64,000 nt of DNA from Otis tarda. Taxonomy: Eukaryota; Chordata; Aves; Otidiformes; Otididae. A program made the position numbers and the translations under genes. Positions 38,705 through 49,100 of the stretch are shown here, piece by piece. Each line of letters opens with the position of its first letter. The first letter of the stretch is position 1. The notes under the pieces were generated by a model that saw only the letters and a program-made list of their open reading frames with translations, was not told where the DNA came from and did not search any database. The stretch is from contig CM048552.1 in NCBI GenBank assembly GCA_026413225.1, positions 183,678,053 to 183,742,052 of the forward strand, written 5' to 3'.

Positions 38705-38779
38705 TGCAATTAATAGTTTAGATAGGAGAAAGATAAATGCGTGGAGACTCAAAAACATTAGAAGAAAAACTTGTACAAA

Positions 38780-39607
38780 CAATATGGTAGAAGTCATATT
38801 TATTGATAAAAATTAATATATCTGCTATAAAATTTGTAACAGTAATGCAAATGAATATTTATTTTGATGCATAAACCTGAATGTTACATACCAAATACAA
38901 TACAGTAACACTGGTTTCCTCCTTATTTACATGTTTATGAAAATTGATATGCAACCCATGTTAAAAGAACCTGTAATGGAGAATAGTGACATTAGAAAAA
39001 TAATATTCTTGATAAAGCATTCTTGAGGACTCCAATCACATTTTCAGGCCTCTTTCAATAAGGCAAAAATCCCTGGTACAGCATATAACTTAATTTACAA
39101 AATACAATAACTTCAGACACATCTTCAAGTTTTCTTTTGGTATGCTTTTCCTCACTGTAAAATTACTCAATTTTCTTACTAAACAGAAAGAACTTTCAAT
39201 AACAAAACTTAATGAGCTCTACTACATATTACATATACATCGCTGTAGCTTAGCGACCATAACCGGGCAATCTTTATCCTTAATTGTTTGCTCAATGAGC
39301 TTTTCTTAGATGTAGGACATGTAGTATTTTGAAATCATTATGACTGTGGTATCTTTCTTCAGTTTTCATAGGAAACAGATCTGTCACATTTTGAAAGTCG
39401 TTAAAAAAATTTTATTTTATTTTAGGAACTGGTGCACAACTACAATTCCACTCACAAGAGAACGTCACAAATGTAACTAAAATTAGGCTTGGATAACTTT
39501 GAAAACATACTACTATGCGCCCAAACCCAAATTTCTTACTTTAATACTTTATAACCCTGCCATGCTCTAGGAATTATTCTTCTGCATAGCTTCATTACTA
39601 GTCACAG
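38780..39607 (-). other. Inferred 3' UTR of the minus-strand gene
   Basis: AT-rich non-coding sequence between the stop codon at 39608-39610 and the AATAAA cluster. It contains several ATTTA and AATAAA words and no mobile element, and it ends before CR1 copy 2 begins. The extent is inferred from the poly(A) signals only. Confidence 0.45.
38799..38804 (-). promoter_or_regulatory. Polyadenylation signal AATAAA (candidate)
   Basis: TTTATT on the + strand reads AATAAA on the minus strand. Downstream on the minus strand is a T/GT-rich tract (ATTGTTTGTAC, GTTTTTCTTC), as expected beyond a cleavage site near 38780. A second AATAAA lies at 38858-38863 and others near 39410-39420, so alternative 3' ends are possible. 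Confidence 0.5.
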
Positions 39608-39739
39608 TCAGATAGTTTTAATTCCTTCAAAGGCACAAAACTTCCACCTCTTTTCCAGTGTTGCTCCCACACCAGTGAATTCTTGTTTAAACATGCGTGG
39701 CAGTCTCATCAAAAGCATTTCTATCTCATTTGCAGAGAT
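39608..39739 (-). CDS. Last coding exon of an unnamed conserved-looking gene
   Basis: On the minus strand a strong polypyrimidine tract and AG (CTTTCTCTCTTTCCCAG) precede this segment. It encodes 43 residues beginning ISANEIEMLL and ending EGIKTI, then TGA. The peptide is an amphipathic helix (ISANEIEMLLMRLPRMF) followed by FTGVGATLEKRWKF, which resembles the last helix and wing of a small helical fold. It enters in phase 0, matching the phase 0 exit of the exon at 42993-43078. The 3' UTR follows. I have the impression that this C-terminus is conserved in vertebrates but I cannot name the protein, so no symbol is given. A transcription-factor or scaffold role would be guesswork. Confidence 0.8.
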   Translation of the reverse strand: MSANEIEMLLMRLPRMFKQEFTGVGATLEKRWKFCAFEGIKTI

Positions 39740-42700
39740 CTGGGAAAGAGAGAAAGGTAAAAATAAAGTGAGAAAGCTGCCCTGTGAATTGGAAAGAGGA
39801 AATATAGAGAACAGAAATAAGGGGGGGGGTGTGATGTAAAAATCCAGGGCAGATGAAAACAACCAACCATTATTATTTTTTTTAACCTTAGCCTGACATG
39901 AATTTCCAGACTCCAAAGCAAGTGCAGATTCTTTGTAGGAATGATTGGAATGATTCTGCTTTTGTAAGTGTCATTCCACTGTAAAAGAGTTAGAACTGCT
40001 ACATGTCAGGGCTGCTGCTGCACAGTGTTGTATGAAGTCCATTTAAGAACTATGGTTGCGGGTATACTTGTGAGGTGGAGGAAGCAAATGGGACCTTACT
40101 GTCCTTTCTCACCTCATGATGTCTCGAATCCTTCTCCTCCTAGCCCCATTGTTTTTTCTCTGGCCAAAAAACCAAGAAGCACAGGGACTTTATTTTTAAT
40201 TAGCTCACTTTTGTACTTAGGGCTGACTACCCATGGAGCCATCTTTTCTCAGTTTGGCCCAGTTCAGTAGCCTCAGATAACTATGCAGCGGAGTTCCTGA
40301 CTCAGCATGTTTTTATGGTCTTGAAACCTTAATAACTGGTCACCTTCCCAATGGGAAAGATGCTCTCATTGCAGAAAACACTTTCATAAAGGCAACCTTT
40401 CTGATATAATCAATAGGAAAGTCAAGAAATGACCAGTCATGGAAAATGAACCACTTTATCCTACTGCTACTTCTTCTAAAGTGATGGTCATGAAAGGAAC
40501 AGTAAAGAAATCTACAGATGCTGCCTGTTATCCACCTATCTCCATGGTTTGATAGGCATCTCTGGCAATGATGATATTTCTGCATATTCATATTAGTAGG
40601 AACCTTCCATGGTGAAAGGTTTTATTTTTTAAAGCAACATATAAACATAAAATATGCTAATTACACCTCATTCCACTCAAGGGAGGTGAGAAAATATCTA
40701 TCACCTCTTATTTGCCTGAAGCAGTTAGTGTAGCAGAAAGATAAAATGATTTGTTAAAGGCAGTGCTGAAAATCAGTGTTGGAGGTAGTCTAAAGCCCCA
40801 GAGCAATCAGGTCCATCTTTTACGTACTGTCCTGGCAGTAACGGATAGCTGGTTAGCTTTGGGTAATGTATCGGAGCTCTGTACCGAGCCCTCAGCCCAC
40901 AGAGGTATGGCGACCTCATCGTTTCTGTTCAGGTGAGGACTGACAGGCTAATCATGGAAAGCAGATGAAATTAATCTCTGAGATTGCATCTCTGGTCTGC
41001 ACTATTAAAAAGTAATTTGTTGCTACAAGCAGTTACTTCCAAAATAAACCAGTGAGGTCAAATTTCATGGCTTATGTTTATTATGCAGAAGGTAGGTCGA
41101 GTGGTAGCTGCAGGGGCTGGTACGTTGGCACTTTGGAGAGATGGAGACAATGCTCCTTCCATAAAGGCTGTGTTTGCAAGTTAAGGGTTTGATCCTGGCA
41201 GCCTCCCAGAAGCCAACATGTTACTCATGTGAGCAGGAATTCAAGGACAGAGCCCACAGATATGCACAAGAAGGGACCACAGCAGTGAAGAGGAGAAAAG
41301 TCAAAGAGCTCAGTGGGCAGAAGCAATGAGCAGCAGGGCTGGAGCCCAAGGAGGTGGTATTTTAAATGATTGCTGTTGTCATTCAGGAGATACATAGCTG
41401 GAGGGGTCAGCCAGGGGAAAAAGCAGTTGAAACTTAGCAAAACACTGTGTGTTAAGGAAGGACTTGAAAGATGACTGAGGAGATTGGGCAGATTGGGTGC
41501 TGCAGGAGCTGGGGACAGGATGAAGGAAGGTGGACATGTGGCAGAGGCAGGGAATAAAGATGCAGAAGAAGAATGGTTGCAGGTGTGAGGCTCTGGATGA
41601 TCAGGTCTTGATAAAATCAGACTTAAAAAAAAACCATTGAAATTCACCAGTTACTCAGCTCTTTCAACCATCCTCATCCCTTACTCCTTTCTCATTGTGG
41701 GTAGCAGTGGACTGTAAAACACTAGCAAATCTGAGCTGCCATGGCCTCAGGATAGCACCTAAGAACTTAGTCATCCTTCCTCAGTCATCCATGCAAGTTG
41801 TCTTACTTCCAGTGGGCTTCTAGCTCAGGATCTCCTCTGCTTTTAGTTATACACTTTTTCATAGAAACAGAGGAGGGATCCTCCAGAGGCATGAAGCAGC
41901 CCATCAAAGCAGCCCATCAAAGCAGCTGGAAGGTGATCTTTGCTCTGGGTGGTATGGCTGGAGGGAGTGTTCAGGAACAAAATATTACCAAGATCAAAGG
42001 AGTTGTGTCTAACAACCACCACATAAGGAATGCCACTCACATTCTGAGTCCAGGTGCACACCATAGCTACATCCTGACTCCGTGTTGCAGGAAGATCTGG
42101 GCAAGCACCACCATCCCCATGTCCAGAGGAAGTATTGGTGGATGTGGACCAGAGCTGTGGCTAACCACAGGGTGACCCTTGCATCTGCTAAATATCTCAT
42201 GCAGTCTAGCATCCTGCAGAGTCGTCGTTTAGCACTTAGAGTAGCATTCACCTGACCAAAGGTGGCTGTTTCACAGCTGAGCTTCTCACCCCTGACTTGC
42301 TTAATATTCAATGGAGAGGAATAGGTCCTTTTGGGGCTTGATTTCATCTCATCCTACAGTAAATATTTAAAAGTAAGTCAAAGAATCTTATCCTATAGGT
42401 ATGTATGGACTATGGACTGTACGAACCGATGCATTAAAAAACACTTTGCACACTGTACTGTATTGGCCTAGCTTTTGTGTTGGCCATGCCTTCTCTGAAT
42501 TTAGCAATAGCATCAGCCAATTCCTTTATGAAGTCCTCTCCACTTCAATATGGTGATGAAGAGTATGCTTCATGGTTCATTCATGTGTTCATGAAAGTTC
42601 ATGTTCAGTGTGACCCATGACTAACAACTTTTAGAAGAACAAGGAATCATCTCCTAAAGTTCAGCACGGTTTGATGGCCATGGCTACACTTGCCTCTTGT

Positions 42701-42992
42701 TCTGCCTGTTTTATCCTCAGCTCTATTTCAGGATCATGTATCATAAAATCAGTTGCTGTTTTTTGCCACTTAAAGCTCTGCTCTTCTTTGCCACCAACAA
42801 TAGCTAAGCAGCATGAGGCAAAAGCCTCAGCACAAGCACATGCACTGTAATTTGTGAATGAATAAAGACTGCAAACCCCCAAGCCCCATATCCCATTATC
42901 TTTCTAATGGAAATGCGTGAAGAGTTTAACCTGCAGTAAAGAATAATACAACATTTCTATAGAGAAAACAGATTTTGATTAAATTTTTTTAC
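39740..42992 (-). other. Intron (3.25 kb)
   Basis: Lies between the last two coding exons, with GTAAAA at the donor and CCCAG at the acceptor. It holds open frames without support, including a Pro/Ser/Leu-rich one at 41225-41647, and a 13-bp tandem duplication at 41894-41926 (unit AAGCAGCCCATCA, 2.5 copies). No mobile element is recognised. Confidence 0.6.
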
Positions 42993-43078
42993 CCTAGAGT
43001 CCAACTGCTGCATATAAGACCAAAGATACTCTATATTGGCTCCAAAAGGGTGGACGTGAAGAAATGTGGATATGATAC
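42993..43078 (-). CDS. Penultimate coding exon, 86 nt
   Basis: Minus-strand acceptor TTTGTTTTTAATACAG and donor AGG|GTAAAA frame this exon. It completes a split Gly codon (G from the exon at 46073-46175 plus GT here), then gives 28 codons, IISTFLHVHPFGANIEYLWS followed by YMQQLDSR, and exits in phase 0. The peptide has a hydrophobic helix, a HPFGA turn and a second helix, as in the first half of a winged-helix-like unit. There is no ATG-to-stop frame, so long-ORF searches miss it. In the other frames, one hits a stop just at the exon end. Phase continuity with both neighbours is the main support. Confidence 0.82.
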
Positions 43079-46072
43079 CTGTATTAAAAACAAATGTACA
43101 CAAAGTATTGAAATTACCTCAGACAATGTATCATTAAAATAAGCAAAATAATTCTGAATAGTCTGTTCTTGCAGGTTTTTCAGTATGAGTTACGATTCTT
43201 ATTTTTCTTACACAGCCCAATAAATAAAACAAAATGGCACCTTTTTAATACAGTCATAATAACATGGTAAACACAATAGCTCATCTTCAGGAATGACAGC
43301 AGTTAGCAAGTAAGTGACCAAGATAATATACTGATGAATAAAGGAATTTCTAAACAAAGACTCGCTGGAAGCATTTCAACTACCAATTTTATGCTTGATT
43401 TACCAATATAAAATTGTGGATATTGTAATGGTAAAATTATTGCTTTTTTTCCCCTTCACTGGATGCTCTGTTGTGAAAACGTTTCATATAATTGTGGCAG
43501 AAACCTCACTCCCTCAAATTCTTTTAGTAATTACACTGATGCTAGTTATAATAAGTGTTTAATCTGTATTACCACTAACTCTCGCTGAAGAAAACACAAA
43601 TCCTGTATGACATATTTACTTATTTACTTTCTCTTCAAAGAAAGCCAGTTCTGTCTATCTGCATTGTTATTTACAGAATTGTTGTAAAAGGTGGGAATAA
43701 AAGTGACTTAGGAGGAGTCAGGGTCTAAGTCTAGAGATTTTTTTCTGCAGTGAAATCAAATGACAGCATAATAATGATGACCGGAGAATACAAGATTTGG
43801 GGCACCAGAATTGCTATTAAAAGCACTATCCAATTTCTCCTCTTCTAAACAAACAGTGAAAATACGAAATGGCATATGTGTAACTTACTGTTTGGGGAGA
43901 GTTGAACTGTAAGAATCAGAGCAAATATTTTCAACTCTGTTTGGATGGGTTTCTTAGCTGAACCACCCTAGGGGAAGTTCCTTATACTTAAAGCATAAAC
44001 ACCAGGATTAAAAATGCTTACAAATGACAAAAATGGGTCACTGTATCTTGTGTACTGCAGGCCATACTGCTTTCTTGACGCTGAATGAATTAGGATAATC
44101 TTGGATTTCATTTTTTTTTCCCCAAACACTGGCCATGGTTGAAAATGGTAAATAAAATTTAACCCATTTTAGACTGGCTTTGCAAAGAACACCTTTTTTC
44201 CTCCCTCATTTTTCCAATAGCATTTACAAACTTCTGATCCTGCGAAGGGAGGGGAATGTATTTAATTTTATACTACACCAAGTCCTAGCAGCAGTTGCCA
44301 TCTTCATACTGCGCATGACCATAAGAACACACACAAGACCTCTTGAAGCAAAAGCCAAGACCATCACACTTGGATGGGTTGACTGGAAATCTAATTTGTA
44401 TTCGAATCACATTTTACCAGTGGCATTGCATTTGTTATATGTGTTCCCAAGGGTTTTCAATTCAGGATGTTCAAAGCTAGCTTTTTCATATAATGTAAAT
44501 AAAAATTCACTTGAAAGTATTTTGCAGTTATTGACTGGAGTTCCATGATAACTTTTTAGTAATTTTTTTTAATCTTTTTTGCTCTTTTCCTCTAAGACAA
44601 TATTGAATTTTGTAAAATATTAACAAATGTAGTGAATGGATGGAAGCAAGGCCCATTTTTTCCCTTGCCACACTTGAACATGCCATAGAGGAAGAGATAA
44701 CATGAAATCCATCTTGAGCAATCTTTTGCCTTTGAACTGTAACAATGAGCCAGTTGTGGGGGTGTTATGATCAGTAATACCTCGACTGAGATGACACTAT
44801 TTATCTGAGTATGCCACTGGACAGCTGGTGAATGGGACCTACTTTGGGAGACTGCCACCACTTGTCACAGTCAAATAATGAGTGACCTAAAAAAAAAAGT
44901 TCATTATTCTGTTCTTAAAATCCCATCTTTGCTACTTTTCTTACAGAAGTTACCTTTGAACAGATCAAATACTGTCCATTGCAATTTAAATTTCCAAATT
45001 TTATTATAACAAGCAAAATCAAATCAATTCATACATTTCTGTACATTCCACTGTTCCACATCTCACCACTCAGGAAGTTTGTGTACTAAGCCCTTTAAAG
45101 ATTTAAATACATTCTTCACTTTCAAATGACCTTTTTGGTCTGAACTGTCTGAATCTGTGACCCAGCAATAAACCAGCAACCTTCCTGGTGCTTAGCAGAT
45201 GCAAATGAGTTGCATTTAAACAAATTAAGGTAGTTTTGGAACTATCACCTACCAGGATACTGCTGCTTTTGTAAAAAGACCAAACCAAATAAATGAAACC
45301 TGGTCTAACAGGTCAGCATTCCTGTGAGGGGCAACCATGCCATAGGGAGCATTTTGGACTGTGGGCCTTTAGGCTCCATGAAAAACTGCCCCACTGAAAC
45401 CAAATGCAAAACATGCACAGATATAAATGGGACATGTTCCCTCCAAGGGTAGCATGGGTACAGCCAGCATTCCTCCATGGCTAAAAGCTAGGTACCTGTT
45501 AGCTGGCCCACTGCCTATGAGCTTTAGCTTTTAGACACTTTCTAAGAGTTTATTTTAAAGATTTTATTCTAGGTAAAGGATATGACAGTCCTTGTGGCAT
45601 TCTTTATAAATATTCATATTGCTAATTCCCTCATCTAATGTCAAAAGCATAAATCTGGCTGGCTTAATACATCCAGTATACATATTTTTTTTCTTAGTAG
45701 TTTGCTAATATTATTTCCATTTTCTTCTCCTTCATCATTTTGTCTAATAATCAGATAACAAGTTATACAATTCTAGCTGGCTGAATCTTCTTGTAAATAA
45801 ATACATACATTTATGCTGCAAATCTAAATGCAGATCCTGTAATTTTCTTCATACCTGAAATCTTTCCATTAAACTCTGTAGATTTTTTTCAGAAAGGAAA
45901 AGTTCACTTGTATTTTAGGATTTCTCTTACTAAAAGTCATTATGATTACAGATGAAATTTTTTTTTTTTTTTTTACTTTTATTAGCACAAAGATGCATGT
46001 AAACACAAATGCAAAATGAAAACTTGTTAAAATGCATTTTGTTCTCAAAAACCTTATTTGGGGTTATCTTAC
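43079..46072 (-). other. Intron (3.0 kb) with a possible 21-nt microexon
   Basis: Donor GTAAGA at 46072 and acceptor TACAG at 43079. It is AT-rich with no mobile element recognised. A 21-nt segment with both splice signals lies at 45855-45875. Confidence 0.6.
45855..45875 (-). CDS. Candidate in-frame microexon (21 nt)
   Basis: On the minus strand CTACAG precedes and GTATGAAG follows the segment AGTTTAATGGAAAGATTTCAG. Its length is a multiple of three and it would insert seven codons (EFNGKIS) into the chain without a stop, between the exons at 46073-46175 and 42993-43078. The polypyrimidine tract is weakened by an A run (TTTTCCTTTCTGAAAAAAATC). It may be a chance match or a rarely used exon. 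Confidence 0.25.
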
Positions 46073-46175
46073 CTATTAATAGTGCCTCTTTCTCTGATTT
46101 TAGACCTGGGCTTCGTTTCTCTGAATTTTTTTCTCTGTCTTGGTTGACCAATGCTACTGTCAATACATTGATTTC
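46073..46175 (-). CDS. Internal coding exon, 103 nt
   Basis: Minus-strand acceptor TTTAAACTTTGTAG and donor ATAG|GTAAGA. It reads in phase 0 as EINVLTVALVNQDREKNSEK, then RSPGLKSEKEALLI and the first base of a Gly codon completed in the next exon. The middle is polar and charged, likely a linker, while the end (EKEALLIG) starts the helix that continues in the exon at 42993-43078. Another frame is also open through this exon but runs into a stop in the next one. The frame chosen here is the only one giving a continuous product to the final stop. Confidence 0.8.
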
Positions 46176-49100
46176 CTACAAAGTTTAAAAAAAAACAAAA
46201 CAAAACAAAAACAGATGGTCAGGTAGGTTTCATTTACTTCAATTAAACCTGTTTGCTTCCTTCAACTCTATAAAAAAGATCATTACTTTAATTCACATCT
46301 AAAGACAAGACAATTATAAATAATTGATTTGTTTGCAGAATATTAAGACACTTTTTGAAGTAACTTGATGTCAAGAGCTGCCAAGAAGAGAAATTTTGCT
46401 TGTGGAGTAAGTGATAACTTTGTTGCTGGTGCTTCTTCATTACAACAGCTTGAAAGATGTGCCATAAAATGTGGGGATGGTCAGAAAACTCACATTTTCT
46501 AGCTATTAAAGCTGTAAACAAAGACTGCCTCTAGGGAACATGGATGGAAACATTCAGCTACAGCTATAAGTGTAAATTCAACAGTCACTAGCAATGTTTC
46601 TAGCTACTACAGCAGAACCATCTACTCTTCAGCCAGTGCCTGGTATGGTGTTGCCCAGTGTCCCAAACAATTCACAGGCACATTTTGGGGATCTGCACAT
46701 TTCAGGGGCAATTCCTAACAGAGGGTTTGCATAAAGCTGCCTTATTTTGAAGACTAAAAGAGAGCAAGCCTTAAGGGCAACAAGCTAAGTCTCCTGCTTT
46801 GAACTCCTTTTTCTGCAACCAGGTGGCCTGAGCCAAGCTATCGCGTTAGATGCTCCATCAGAAGTACCCATGCAGTTGTGTGACACAGATTGCTCTTCTC
46901 CTGGGTATATGTGAAGTAAACAAATTATCTCTTTTTCAGAGGCATGTAAGTGGCCTCAAAGTGCATTGCACAATATTCAAGCATATACATGGGCTGTTTC
47001 CATGGAGCAACTGATAGGCAGTAACTCGTTCCTTGGTGAAGCAGTGACTCACGCTGCTGCATCTGCTCTGCGAAATGCTCAGCAGTTGCATGCAAAACCT
47101 CAGAGGTAGAGAGCATGGGGCTGGAGATTTGGTAGTGTGAGGTGGGACTGTGCAGAAATGGTGCTTTTGTTCTGGTTGGGGCAGTCCAAGTAAGCAGCTA
47201 GAAGTTGCATAGGACTTGTCAGTCTTAAATGCAAGCAAATCTACACTATTCAGTGTAATGATGTGTCCCAACTAGAACATGCATTTGGGATGGTGTCTTG
47301 CTGCAAAATTCTTGGCAGGCATTCTTGGCAATAAAAGAGAGACACTGAGCTTGGGTCACCCTTTGGTATTTCTGAAGGTGTGAATAATTCATGTAAAAAA
47401 AGGCCAAAACTCCAAAATATGTCAAATGTGCCTCCTTATAGATGACTAAAGGCTTCACAATCTGTGATATTGGTAAAAAGAGGTAGGTACTTCCTCATTC
47501 TCAATTAAAAAAAAACCCCAAAAACAAAACACAAAAAAACCCTCAGTGATGTACTCTGTGCTCTTGCTAGCCTGGTTGCAAGGAGGTGCTGTCCCATACG
47601 CAGTGCCTGATGACTCAGGTGCATCATGGGTTCACACATTCCCTCACGTTGTGAAGAGGAATAAGTTGCCATGTGTCTGCTAAGAAACTGTATGTGCTTT
47701 TGAGTGACCTACAGACATATGTGTATCCTTAGCCCCCAGCAACAAAGGGCTCTGACAGACCTTAGCCCACCATGAAGGTGGAGTGAGATGCATTGAGTCA
47801 CCTGTGGTTTGCTGCAGTTGCAGTGGCCAACCAGGCACATCTCCTGGCCAGAGATCTACATGAAGTTGCGTATATGCAAGGTAGTCAGCCTATGCTGACT
47901 TTTCAGTCAGTAGAAATGAAAGAACTTTTTAGTCAGGTATTTTAGTTATTTACTTTAGATTGAAATAAACTGGACCTAGAGATACCTATTTTATTTTCCT
48001 CATTGGCCGCAAAGGGAAACTTGTAGCACAGATTCAGACACCTACAGGTAGGAGAGAGTCTGCAGTTCAAGAGTTGCAGTGATCTCCTCTTAAAACAATT
48101 GAGTACCTGAGTGCTCTGGCAGCTACATCACCTTGACACTAACACTCCTCTAGTGTTATAATGCACAAGGCACATTATAGCAGCAGGAGTATGCTCTAAG
48201 TTGTCCAGTACAGTTGATTCCCCTCTTGATACAGCCAAAGGCTAATGTAAATACCCATCTATTGCTCACCACAACATCCGAGAACAGTGAAAGAAAACCC
48301 AGGCAAGAAACAGAAATAAAGAGAAGTGATTGCACTAATTTCTCTGTAAGGGCAGTAATGACAAGGGGGTAGCAGATCAGAAGAACAGAGCTGGATGACA
48401 GATTTAATGATACCACAGCAGAAGAGCAGAGCAGCATATGCCACCAGAGCTTTTACAGGTTAAGACGTAACTTTTGACTCCATCAGAGATAGAAAAGCAG
48501 TCTAAAAATAACAATTCCTGAGAGGGGAAGGAGAGAGCAGAAAGATGTATATTTGATATAACAGGCCCCAAACACAACATACTAGCAGTTTCAGATGGGA
48601 TTAGAAATTTTGTCAAGCAGTGATGCAGAGAAAGAAACTATATTCCCATCGGGAGCAACGAACAAATGGATTCTCATTTAGTGCCTAGATTTGAGCCTGT
48701 GCAGAACATTTTGTGTGATTTATAGGACAGTGTAAATGGATGCTAAAGGAAGTCACATCAAGTCTTCCTTAACTGTGTGTTGGTATGGAGGATAAAAGAG
48801 TAAAAAATTGGTTATAGCGGAGCTGAGGAAACTAAGAGTGCCAAAGATAGCTACTCAGCAAACGACTGGCTTTAGAAGAAGGTTGCAGGTTCTTGAAGGT
48901 GTGAAAAGAGGAGGTTTCTGCCATTCAAAACTGCCTGCTTCACAGAAGATGATAAATTAGACAACTCTGAAGTATTCAGCTGCCAAAATAAGCTCGCACA
49001 GGCCATGGGAAAATCCAAGGTGTGCATGGTCACATAGAGGATTCAGTAGCAATGCTGGTAAGAATTAATAGAGATTTAAGAGAAATAGGCACAACTGTGT

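Noticed and set aside
41225-41647. 140-codon minus-strand frame rich in Pro, Ser and Leu
   Set aside because: Composition reflects a purine-rich + strand. It lies inside a supported intron, has no splice sites and no family resemblance.
41894-41926. 13-bp unit repeated 2.5 times
   Set aside because: Real but trivial tandem duplication, too short to suggest function; not a CRISPR or satellite.
48250-48345. Minus-strand segment with CCCTTACAG before and GTGAGC after
   Set aside because: Splice signals are acceptable, but the only open frames give Phe/Leu/Ser/Cys-rich peptides unlike the neighbouring exons, and inclusion would need a phase fit that I could not show.
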